Shown here: in pieces, positions 54,657 to 64,000 of the stretch
Layout: each line of letters begins with the position of its first letter
How positions within the stretch are numbered: the stretch's first letter is position 1
Assembly (NCBI GenBank): GCA_026214975.1
Contig: JAOBSW010000991.1
Location: forward strand, 1-64,000
Reading direction: 5' to 3'
DNA length: 64,000 nucleotides
Source of the DNA: Gentiana macrophylla
Lineage: Eukaryota > Streptophyta > Magnoliopsida > Gentianales > Gentianaceae
The notes under the pieces: model-generated
Database searches by the model: none
Told to the model about the DNA's origin: nothing
Seen by the model: only the letters and a program-made list of their open reading frames with translations
Position numbers and translations under genes: made by a program

Positions 54657-54877
54657 TGTGCTTATTTAAAGCACAGATTGCAAATAAGAGAGAAGAAGAG
54701 CAGATTTGATAAAAGGATGTTTTGTTAATTCATTACTTGCATAATCCTATTGCTTGTTACATCATTAATAGCCTTCTACATAACAAACTAATAACAACCA
54801 AATATTATTTCTTATCCACATTACACATGTCATACTAGACACTTGGCACTTGACACTTGTCACACTAATTCTCAACA
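54657..54877 (-). mobile_element. 3' LTR of Copia H
   Basis: The minus strand starts TGTTGAGAATTAGTG right after the purine tract AATTGAGGGGAG (54878–54890) and ends near ...AAATAAGCACA. About 221 bp. No partner LTR is in the window, so the left end is approximate. Confidence 0.72.
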
Positions 54878-54922
54878 CTCCCCTCAATTTGGAAGGAGGG
54901 AAACTACATTCAAATTTTGTGC

Positions 54923-55640
54923 TTAAACATCCAGGCGAGTTGAAGGCAATGCTTTTGTGAGGCAGTCTGCAATCTGGTCAGCTGAGGGTATATACTGGAC
55001 TGAGATTTCTTTCTTCTGAGCCAAGTCTCTAACATAGTGCACATCCACTTCTATGTGCTTAGTTCTTGCATGGGATACAGTATTTTGGGCAAGAAAGGTG
55101 GCACTAATGTTGTCACACCAGGCCACTGGTGTCTTGGGAATCTTTAAGTGCATCTCCTTTAACAGGTGTTGTATCCACTAAAGTTCTGATGACAAATTTG
55201 CCAATGATCGATATTCTGATTCAGCACTTGATCTTGATACCACATTCTGCTTCTTTGAACTCCAGGACACTAAAGAATCTCCAACATAAACACAATAGCC
55301 CCCAGTAGACTTCCTGTCTGTGTTATCACATGCCCAATCTGCATCTGAAAAGTTGCTGATATGCAATGTATAGCTGGGCTTAAAGTGCAGACCTTGGTCT
55401 ATAGTTCCTTTGACAAACCTTAACATTCCTTTTAAGGCATTCCAGTGCACATCAGTAGGTGTCTGCATAAACTGACTTAGGGAGTTTACAACATAAGTAA
55501 TATCAGGGCGTGTAAGAGTTAAGTACTGTAAACCTCCTATGGCACTTCTGTACAAACTGGGGTTAGTCATGGGTGTACCTTGATCAGGTTCATAATGTCT
55601 GCCTGGAACCATTGGTGTAGATGACTCTTGACATGCTCCA
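54923..55640 (-). pseudogene. Copia H RT C-terminus and RNase H
   Basis: Minus-strand 55612–55178: TPMTNPSLYRSAIGGLQYL, RPDITYVVNSLSQFM, LRFVKGTIDQGLHF, SDADWACDNTDRKSTGGYC and SRSSAESEYRSLA, then a stop, then 55153–54923: PVAWCDNISATFLAQN, RTKHIEVDVHYVRDL and ADQIADCLTKALPS. The RNase H acidic residues (SDADW, E in SAESEY, CDN) are present. This is the best-preserved RNase H in the window, with a single stop at the 55177 join. Confidence 0.93.
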
Positions 55641-56400
55641 TGTTTAACCTTTTGAGAAGTCGACTTGCATAGTGCCTCTCCGTGTTAGATACAAACCAAG
55701 TGCTATCTCTGTAAGCTTCCATCCCAGGAAGTGAGTCGATTTCCCGAGATCTTTCGGTGCAAATGTGGTGTGCGAGTTTGAATAAATCTACGAATCACGA
55801 GAGTGAAATTCCACATACTTAGTATGTTATCAACATATACTAGTACATACACCGAGTGTCGATTTTGTTTGAATATGAGCAGAGAATTGTCGAGTCTTGG
55901 ATTCTTTGGAAACCCCACTGGATCATCTCGATTCTTGAGTGCATCAAACCATGCTCAGGAGCTTGTCTCGGCCATACAAGGCCTTTTGAGTTTGCACACA
56001 TAAGTAGGTCATGCGGATCCACAAATCCTTCAGTGGCATAAAAAAAGCGATCTCATGGAGAGGGCCATTCAGGAAGGCATTGTTGATGTCAACTTGCACG
56101 ATACCCCAATTTAGAGTTTCTGGCTATGGCAATGATAACTCGATGGTGGAAGCCTTAGTTCTTGGGCTAAAGGTCTCGTGAAGTTTATGCCCCCAGTCCG
56201 CAGGAACCCCCTTGGCCACAAGTCTTGCCTTGTGTTTGAGCAACTGAACCATCTGGTTTTAATTTCACTTAAATATCCACTTGTTGCCAACCCGGTTGTT
56301 GCACGGGCTAGGTGGTACAAGTTCCCAGGTGTTGTTCATTATCAGAGCTTTTGTACTCTTCATTCATTGCATCCTTCCACTAAGGAACAGCTAGGGCATC
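55641..56400 (-). pseudogene. Copia H reverse transcriptase, heavily frame-broken
   Basis: Pieces in several frames on the minus strand: DNSLLIFKQNRHSVYVLVYV followed by DN (catalytic YVDD changed to YVDN, about 55840–55860), KALYGRDKLLS-like and FQRIQDSTILCSYSNK (55940–55880), and GDLHEPLAQELRLPP-type fragments (56170–56110). It is inactive by both the catalytic change and the frame breaks. Confidence 0.82.
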
Positions 56401-57075
56401 TGACACTTTGACTGGTTCAGTAAATGAGCCTCTGAGGATGACTCAACAGTGACGGTGTAAGTTTTGGGTTTAAAGATCCCACTCTTGGATCTGGTTTGCA
56501 TAGGATGTGTAATAACTTTGGTGGTTTGGGTGGTGGCAGGTATCACATTCACTCCCTCTTCCTGTCTGTCAAGGGATGGTGATGTACTGGTGCTTTGTGT
56601 AGCTGTAGGTGGTGATGGTGGTGGTGTATGAGTGGAATTAGATGTGGATCTTTGTGTGGATGTGGACCCTTGTGATTGTGTGAAGGTGCTTCTAGGTGCA
56701 TTGTCTGATGTATGTGACATGATGATAGATGGTGGTGTTTTGGACAGGTCCCCCCTGAAGAGGGTGAGGATGTGGATGAGGGACTGCCATGTTGCTGAGA
56801 AGGTGTATGTGTGATGGCCTCTGCAGGTGTGCTGATGTTGCTGCTGCTGTTAGTATGCGGAGTGGTTATGGGAAGGAAAAGAGTTGTGACAACAGGATCA
56901 GTATGGACAGACTTGTGTGGACCCTGAGAGAAACCATCTTGGAAAGGAAAGGAGACTTCATTGAAACTGACATTCCTAGTGATGTATATCCTGCCGGAGG
57001 TGTCTAAACATAAGTGGCCCTTGTGATCCGATGAGGTACCTATGTAGACACACTTAGAGGAATGAAAGTTGAACT
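56391..57075 (-). pseudogene. Copia H integrase–RT linker
   Basis: KFNFHSSKCVYIGTSSDHKG, HLCLDTSGRIYITRNVSF and NEVSFPFQ (57075–56930), a Ser/Thr/Pro/His-rich stretch, then HPMQTRSKSGIFKPK (56505–56455). These are the standard Copia linker blocks. The reading is cut at 57075 by LTR L, and no integrase or gag is found beyond it. Confidence 0.9.
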
Positions 57076-58899
57076 TGTTAGGAAATCTACGTGGGAACGC
57101 AGCGGAATTCAAAAATTTGATTTCCTTTTACCCAAGATCGACTTCGTTTAAGCAATAAACAAATAAGCTAAAGACGGTGGTTACCTTGTTTGATCTAAAA
57201 GATCGATGCTTTGACCGCCCCTGGAGAGTTGTTTCTGCATAGAGCCGCCCAAGTGTTCGGCCTTTACCGCTAGTCCACACGAACAGCCCGCCGGAATCCC
57301 ATCATGGATTGTTATTGGAAAACTCCGGTTGCTAGACCGGTCTTTTTCCCCTCTCCAACTCTCTATAGGATGTTCTCTATTTTACACAAGAACTATTAGT
57401 CCTTGAAATTGTGTTGTACAAAAGAGTTTGACACCCACCTCTTATTTATAGTAGAAGTGGCGCCCCTACTTGATGTGGAGGAGAAGAAAACATTTTCCCA
57501 ATAAAATAAGAAAAATGTAATTGATTGATTTATCTCATTTAATTTAATATCATATATTAAATATTTCCAAGATATTGTCAATATATTATATTGACTATAT
57601 TTATTTTATTACCATAAATCAATTTACACATGTGTGTAAATCTATAGTCATTAATAACTAATATTAATATATGGTAATCTTATTAATTAAATTGCACAAT
57701 CCAAGTGTATCTTATACATATTAATCATGCGCCCCATATAGCCTTTTATTGTCTTTCGGAATATTCTTTAATTAATACAATGCTATGATTAATTAATTTG
57801 CAAAATACATGTGTATCAATATACATATATATTTTTTCGACTTATATGTATCTATATACATATTTAATTAATCAACATAATTAATATCTTGTATTTAATT
57901 TATTCATAATAAATAAATACCACCATATTAATTACCACTATAACCTTTATAGTCTTGAGATAAACTTTTTTTATTTGGTTATCAACTATAACCACATTTT
58001 AATCCGGCTAGATGTTCATATGTGTGTGACCCGATAGCCTTTCGAATATGTTGGCCGTAGATACAAAGTGCAAATTACGAAAATGCCCTTCATGCCTAAC
58101 GATCACGGGATACCGTCTAGCAACACATCGTGACCCCCAATCATCGGAAGAGTCAAATGCAATGATTACTACCTTTCATGTGAAACAGTTACCGTGTAAC
58201 TTACAATCCTATCGCTGTAATAATATTCATACAGTCGTTAGTCGAGTGTCAAAACATCAACGACCGTATCTTATAATCTGGATATCAAGCTCTCTCTCAA
58301 GTAACTCATTTACTTCCACTTTGCAAAGATTCACGAGAGTAAGACATTCTTATGTTAAGCCATTTGGATATTCACCCCACTTGATAAGGTACGCGATTTC
58401 CAGCAGACGACCAAACATGTATACTCCGCATGCTTCAGTATCACACTCAATCACTACTGCATGATCGTCCCGTGGCTAGGGGAAACCTCAATAGTGTCAA
58501 AGTATGACAATCCACACCGTGATGCCATGAAGACTCCGATCTTAAGGATAATTACACAACCGCCACATAGTGCGACACTTAATGTAAGCGGTCAAACGTA
58601 TGCATTCTCTAATACACGTCCACGTACAGTCCAAGTGTCTCTACACTTCGATAGACGAGATCTATCCATGCCCTTAAAGACAGAAGACGTCTAATATGTG
58701 CTAGCCTGTTTGTACTATCAATGCCCTGTTTAATAGTACATCAGCCTAGAGATATTTAAGTATCAAACTTATTAAAGTGATTAGAGATCTTATCAACCAT
58801 AATCACCTATGATGGTTTCTCTATCACAATTTAACACTAAGGATGTTATCATATAACAATTCATAATTGGTTCTTTAGAATAACAGATATATGACAACA
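57076..58899 (-). mobile_element. Long LTR L inserted in Copia H
   Basis: The plus strand starts tgttaggaaatctacgtggg; the minus strand therefore ends ...CGCTGCGTTCCCACGTAGATTTCCTAACA, as typical LTR 3' ends do. The right end is placed at ...gacaaca (58899), giving TGTTGTCATATATCTG on the minus strand. No primer-binding site, purine tract or matching duplication is seen, so it may be a solo LTR whose right flank was lost. The 58048–58694 open frames inside are not coding. Confidence 0.55.
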
Positions 58900-59439
58900 T
58901 AAAAGTCATTTAATATATGTATAAACATAAAGAAATAGTAGAAATGATCCGATTCGGTCGGATCCGGTCCAACCCGATTGGGAGGGTGAGCTGATTCTGA
59001 GAGTGAATGAGGACAAAGTAGTGTTCAGTGTGATGAATTCAATGAGCTATGCACAAGACGAAGGGGAAGCATGCTACATGCCATAGACGAACTTGTGTTG
59101 GAATTATATCAGCAAGTGGCACTAGACCTTGAAGTTGTTGATACTTTACTCCTGAAAGATGAGGAAAGTTATGAGGAAACCTGGCCTGGGTGTAGTGAAA
59201 GTCAAGTGCGAGAAATAGAGCATATATCTTCTGTGGATTTAGGAGGAACCATTCATAGACCTTCCTGGCACAAGTTCTTCGACTTACAGTTGACTGGTAA
59301 GTTGTTAGATCATCATTAGAAGAACCACTAAGGAACTTAACGTTAAAACCTTTGCCATCTCACCTGAAGTACGTATACTTACAAGATGATACCTTTCCCC
59401 TCATAATTTCATCGTTATTATCGCCTTTAGAGGAGGAGA

Positions 59440-60060
59440 ACTTTTAAAAGTAATGAGAGAGCATAAGGGAGCGTTTGGGTGGACGATCGCAGATATTAGA
59501 GGAATAAGCCCATCGGTGTGCATGCATAAGATCTCTGTAGACCCTAAGAAGAAAGCAGTAACACAACCACAAAGGAGGTTGACGCCACAACTAAAGGATG
59601 TTGTTAAGGAAGAGATCATAAAGATGTTGGAAATGAGAATCATTTTCCCAATTGCACACAGTGAGTGGGTAAGCCCGATTCATGTGGTGCCCAAGAAAGG
59701 AGGATTGGATGAGTTTGATGAATTAATCCCTGTGAGACTAATTAGATTAAGCGGTCATGCGTTTTATTGTTTCTTAGATGGATATTCTGGTTACTATCAG
59801 ATCCATATTTCCCCTGAGGACCGAGATAAGACAACTTTCACATGTCCCTATGGAACCTTTGCGTACAATCGCATGCCTTTTGGGTTATGTAATGCACCAG
59901 CAACTTTCCGAAGGTGCATGATGTCATTATTTGCGGACATGGTGGAAGATTTTCTGGAAATTTTCATGGATGATTTCTCTGTATTTGGAAATAGCTTTGA
60001 TAATGCTTGGACAATTTGAGTAAAGTGTTGAAAAGATGTGAAGAGACCAACCTTGTACTT
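59440..60060 (+). pseudogene. Element I reverse transcriptase with internal deletion
   Basis: FGWTIADIRGISPSVCMHKI, VKEEIIKMLEMRIIFPI and WVSPIHVVPKKGG lead to DEFDELIPVR and then directly to GHAFYCFLDGYSGYYQIHIS, FTCPYGTFAYNRMPFGLCN and EIFMDDFSVFG. About 35–40 residues normally found between the ELIP and FYCFLDG motifs (with the fingers motif ending in DYR) are absent. The catalytic F-M-D-D is intact. A stop at 60019 follows. Confidence 0.9.
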
Positions 60061-60753
60061 AACTGAGAAAAATGTCATTTCATGGTTACAGAAGGAATAG
60101 TGTTAGGTCATAGGATTTCGAAGAAATGAATGGAAGTTGATAGAGCAAAGATAGAGGTAATAGAGAAGTTACCCCCTCCAACGAACTTGAAGACGTTGCG
60201 AGCCTTTCTTGGCCACGCCGGATTTTATAGGAGGTTTATCAAGGACTTCTTTAAGGTCTCTAGACCTTTGACGGAATTACTTGCAAAGGATGTACCTTTC
60301 GTATTTGGAGAAGAATGCAAGAAAGCATTCAACACATTGAAGCAAATGCTTATAACCGCCCCAATACTGGTAGCACCAGATTGGAACAAACTTTTTGAGT
60401 ATATGTGTGATGCAAGCGACATGGCAGTTGGAGCAGCCCTAGGACAAAGGGAGGATAAAATCTTTAAGCCTATCTATTACGCCAGTCGTACCCTTAACAG
60501 TGCCCAGAAGAATTATGCGACTACAAAGAAGGAACTATTAGCTGTCATTTTTGCATTTGACAAGTTTCGACCTTATCTGATAGGATCGGAAGTCACTGTA
60601 TTCACTGACCATGCAGCTTTGAAATACCTTTTAACCAAGCAAGACTCCAAGGCGAGATTGTTGAGATGGATTCTACTCTTACAAGAGTTTGATGTTGAGA
60701 TTAAGGACAAAAGGGATCTCGAGAACCAGGTGGGTGATCACTGTCAAGATTAA
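60061..60753 (+). pseudogene. Element I RNase H
   Basis: VLGHRISKK, a TGA at the usual Gly, then [75 protein letters not shown] and [20 protein letters not shown]. The RNase H residues D (CDASD), E (TTKKEL) and D (FTDH) are all present over 207 open codons. Confidence 0.93.
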
Positions 60754-61039
60754 CTTTCTTTGAAGAAGAGCAACCGATTGAGATCGGGAGAGCTTTCACG
60801 ATGAACAACTTTTGCCGTCTCGGTGGTAGCTCGAGTTGAATCTCGGTCCGACAACATACATCAAGAGTGGGCAAGGTATACCGCTTGGTTTGCCAATATT
60901 GTGAATTATCAGAAGGAAGATACCTACCACCGAATTCACGAACGCGGATAAGAAGTTTTTCACGAATCGAAGCATTACCATTGGGACGATCCCTACCTAT
61001 ACAAATTGTGCCCCTGATTCAATTCTTAGGAGATCGTCC

Positions 61040-62060
61040 ATGACGATGAGATTCCAAGTATTTTGTACATGTGTCATGCTAGTAGAAGTTTGAGGTCATT
61101 ATGGGCCGAGATAAGGCAAAGAAAGAAAAAATCTGTGAAAGTGTGGATTCTATTGGCCTACAATTCATAAATCTACTTACGAGTTTACAAGATCCTGTCA
61201 TTCTTGTCAAATGACTAGTAATATTTCTAAGCGGAATGAGATGCAACTGCAAGGTATCTTAGAAGTGGAGTTATTCGATGTATGGGGAAGTGATTTTGTT
61301 GGGCCTTCACATCGTCAGAATCAAATCGTTACATCTTGGTAGCAGTTGATTATGTTTCCAAGTGGGTGGAAGCAGTGGCTTCACCTACTAATGATGCCAG
61401 GGTTGTCCTGGGGTTTTTTAAGAAGAACATTTTGACGAGGTTTGGAGTGCTCAGAGCTGTAATTAGTGACGGAGGGAGTCATTTCTACAATAGGTTGTTT
61501 GAAAAGTTGATGATGAGATATGGGGTTAGACATAAGATTGCAAGAAGATATCACCCCTGACAGTTGACAAGTAGAAGTCACGAATAGAGAGATTAAGAGG
61601 ATCTTAGAGAATGTGAATCCCACGAGGAATGATTGGTCTTTGAAATTCGATGACGCTCTTTGGGCGTACAGGACAACTTATAGGACCACGATTGGGATGT
61701 CACCATAAATGATAGTTTTTGGAAAAGCATGTCATTTACCGGTAGAACTCAAGCACCGAGCGCTGTGGGCTACGAGGTTTCTAAACATGGATGAGAATTT
61801 AGCCGGTGAAAAGAGGATGCTTGAATTAAATAGATTGGAGGAGTTTAGACTTCAAGCATACGAAAATGCAAGGATTTACAAGGAGAGAACGAAGCGTCTG
61901 CACGATAAGAAGATTCTGAACCACACTTTTCATGTTGGAGATAAAGTGCTGGTGTATAATTCGCGTCTTCGTCTTTTTTCCTGGGAAGTTGAATTCTAGA
62001 TTGTATGGACCACATGTTGTCACGAAAGTCTTCAATTCAGGAGCGTGTGAAGTTAGACAT
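61040..62060 (+). pseudogene. Element I integrase
   Basis: Frame-broken zinc-domain pieces near 61065–61215 (CHAS..., SCHSC), core VAVDYVSKWVEAVASPTND and AVISDGGSHFYNRLFEKLM (61336–61560), stops, then MIVFGKACHLPVELKHRALW and RLHDKKILNHTFHVGDKVLV (61709–61960), where SWEVEF replaces the usual PGKLKS after a slip. Two core aspartates are recognisable. Confidence 0.9.
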
Positions 62061-62170
62061 GAATACTCTGGGCAGACTTTCACGATGAAATGACCACAAA
62101 GCAAAGCATTACCTAGAGCACAAATATAACCCTGAGTTGGAAGTCTTTACGTTGACAAAGCCAGAATATG

Positions 62171-63518
62171 AATAAAGTCGAGCTGACGGCTATAAATTCA
62201 GAACTATTTCTAAACCATTATTTATTGCTTTTGTTTATTTTAGTTATTTTGAGTCAATAAAGTAGCATGACAATCGCAAGGTTTTTTTCATCACATATAT
62301 CTTCAGTCACTTGACTAGAGATTTATGTGGTTTTTTCCTTCACGATTCTCATGTGATGCCCTCGTAAAAGTTTTCGCATCTTGCTTAGGCCAATAACAGA
62401 ATAACGTGGCTTAAACTGTTTTTGCGCATTCCTCCGGTATGCACAATTACCGCCACCTTATTTTCTTGTTGCCTTTCGCATGTTACTCACAGTTTTTTTG
62501 AAGTATTTTGGAAAGCAGGTAATAACTTGGAAGAGGAATGACCTATGAGCTAATGATTCTGCTCCGGGATTTGTTTTGACTCAGCTGATCATTTCCAGAG
62601 CTAAGTACATTCTTCTTTCATTATTATTAGTCATTGGGGACAATGTCTATAATAAGTGGAGGGGGGTAGGCGTCTTAGCTGGATAATCGAAAAAGGGAAT
62701 AATAAAATTTAACAATGTTTGTAGCTTGCTTATTGCACGTTTTCGAGTAAGGAATCGGTAGAAAAGGAGCCCAAGTTCAATTTGAAGTAAGCTATAGCAT
62801 ATTCAATTTAGTATGGAAGAATGAACATATGTTATGTTGCATGAAGTAGTAATTTATTAATTATCATTCTATTAATGCAATCAATATTTGAGCACATAAT
62901 CTGAGTGAGAAGTGTTTAAGATTAGATGATGAATTGTTTTAACCGGGAACCATTATTTGTCTGTCTATATTCTTCAACAAATTTTTGTAAGACAAGGGAA
63001 GCAACTTGGATGACGAAAGGTGACCGGGACAAACGTACTTGTGAGAGAAAGAGAAAAAAGTGAGGAAATCTGCCAGAAAAAAAGAAGAAAAAAAAATATG
63101 TAATAAAGGCAAATGAGGAAGCGAACTCGTGTAAAAAGGGCACGACTCGTGATAAAAGAAACAAACGAGGACTTAAGAGCGATGCTCAGTCCCCGAGTCC
63201 GCCTGACCCAATTAAGGTACCATGTTGTGTAACCAAGTCTGAAGGCAAGATGAGCGAGTGTATGAGCAGGTAAGTTAAGATTGTGTGGTTAATACAACTT
63301 GATTCTTCTCACGAACGCACTATCACGACTGATTCATCAAACGACACATTGATGCGTGGTAAGTAGTAATTAATGGGGAGCTTTTGGATTGTGACTTGAT
63401 GTATGTTTCTGCCGGAAATCTTTATTGAATATGTGGTAGTTGATGGAGATTTTTCTTGGAGGTACATTCCGCCTTGATACTCTGCTCGCGGACAAGCAAA
63501 AGGCTAGTGGGGGGTAGT
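62171..63518 (+). other. 3' non-coding region of element I, with purine tract
   Basis: Contains attggggacaatgtctata and agtggaggggggtagg at about 62633–62670, a conserved non-coding motif of Athila-like elements. No env-like ORF can be recognised. The final purine tract gctagtggggggtag (63503–63517) directly precedes the LTR. Confidence 0.7.
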
Positions 63519-64000
63519 TGATGACGGTTAAAATAGTCTATCCTACGGCATCAATATTCTATCTATTATGAGCTAAAAATAGTTGTTTCGACCTATAAAT
63601 ATGAACCATTTGAGTTGAATAGCTTATGTCGGGTTCGTGAGTCGAGAAATCTGCACTTAGCGTTTATTTTCCCTATTTCGATATTATTTGGGTATTATTT
63701 GATGATTTTCGAGGATCTGTAAATATTCAATGAGCAACATGGACGAATCTGGAGTGGACTACGAAAGGAATGGGCCTAGGGTATTCCAGAACATTCCAAG
63801 TTAAGTCGGCTGAAGAAAAAGGACAAAAATACCCTCGGTAACCCGGGAGGCGGTGCCGACTTACCGAGCTTTGAGAATCTTCAGAAACGCATTTTCTTGG
63901 ACGAGGGGTAGAACTAGATGTTCCTAAGTCGGTTTAGATAGCTATAAATAAGAGGCTTCGCCTCAGAACACAAGTGTACAATTTTCAAGACAAATATTAT
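63519..64000 (+). mobile_element. 3' LTR of element I (partial, runs off the window)
   Basis: Begins TGATGACGGTTAAAATAG after the purine tract and continues to the end of the window. A probable Pol II promoter with 'gctataaataagagg' lies at 63941–63955. The right end and target duplication are outside the window. Confidence 0.8.

Larger units (their letters stand above)
58960..62170 (+). pseudogene. Athila-like Ty3/Gypsy element I pol, degenerate
   Basis: Plus strand: residual protease–RT linker (59060–59320, MLHAIDELVLELYQQ), RT (59440–60018), RNase H (60070–60753) and integrase (61040–62060). The phrases HVVPKKGG, KAFYCFLDGYSGY-type, FGLCNAPATFRRCMM, GKACHLPVELKHRALWA and RIYKERTKRLHDKKI are typical of the Athila clade. 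At least six stops or frameshifts. gag and the 5' LTR are missing; the left border runs into LTR L. Confidence 0.9.

Noticed and set aside
58048..58694. Two consecutive plus-strand frames (138 and 77 codons) within LTR L
   Set aside because: No recognisable domain, an unusual composition, and a position inside a non-coding LTR.

Overview
This is nuclear DNA from a flowering plant, most likely a eudicot. The signs are genes split by GT–AG introns, a plastid starch-phosphorylating enzyme, a Neprosin-domain secreted protein, and plant-type Copia, Tat-like and Athila-like LTR retrotransposons with MITEs and a tRNA-derived SINE. The species cannot be named from the sequence. There are no bacterial, CRISPR, rRNA or intact tRNA features.

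Only three host loci are visible. (1) 916–5548, + strand: the last eight exons of an alpha-glucan, water dikinase (GWD1/R1-type) gene. Every splice junction is recognisable, but several 1–2 base frame breaks make it a pseudogene or an error-bearing assembly; its 5' part lies left of the window. (2) 38184–44908, + strand: a complete seven-exon Neprosin (DUF239) gene of about 430 residues, with a signal peptide, activation peptide, catalytic domain and a probable GC–AG intron. (3) 52800–53849, + strand: a single-exon gene for a probably plastid-targeted SAM-binding protein with a spermidine-synthase-like fold.

The rest is mobile DNA. At 7.5–17.4 kb, Copia element A (minus strand) is broken by Copia family B, which is itself invaded by a small TRIM-like element (C, 13177–14883, target duplication CTGAT) whose left LTR holds a Stowaway-type MITE. 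At 17.9–35.6 kb is a second nest. Copia G (plus strand) is split by element D (20229–33943, duplication ATACT), and D is split by a 10-kb Tat-like Gypsy element E (21168–31185, duplication CCGAG). A foldback MITE lies in the 3' part of G. At 45.4–49.1 kb is F, a shorter relative of E with no pol. At 50.2–58.9 kb are two long LTRs and Copia H, and from 59 kb to the window end an Athila-like Gypsy element I.

E and F each carry, antisense to gag-pol and next to the 3' LTR, an ORF with the plant 'putative gypsy type transposon' (Transposase_28) domain, intron-like interruptions and, in E, a coiled-coil tail. Other notable items are the TRIM array of eight hairpin-forming units with paired base changes, the unequal 25-bp repeat number in the two LTRs of D, and a solo LTR related to E inside the last Neprosin intron. 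Element boundaries come from reading LTR ends, target duplications, primer-binding sites and purine tracts by eye. Identities and ages were not computed.
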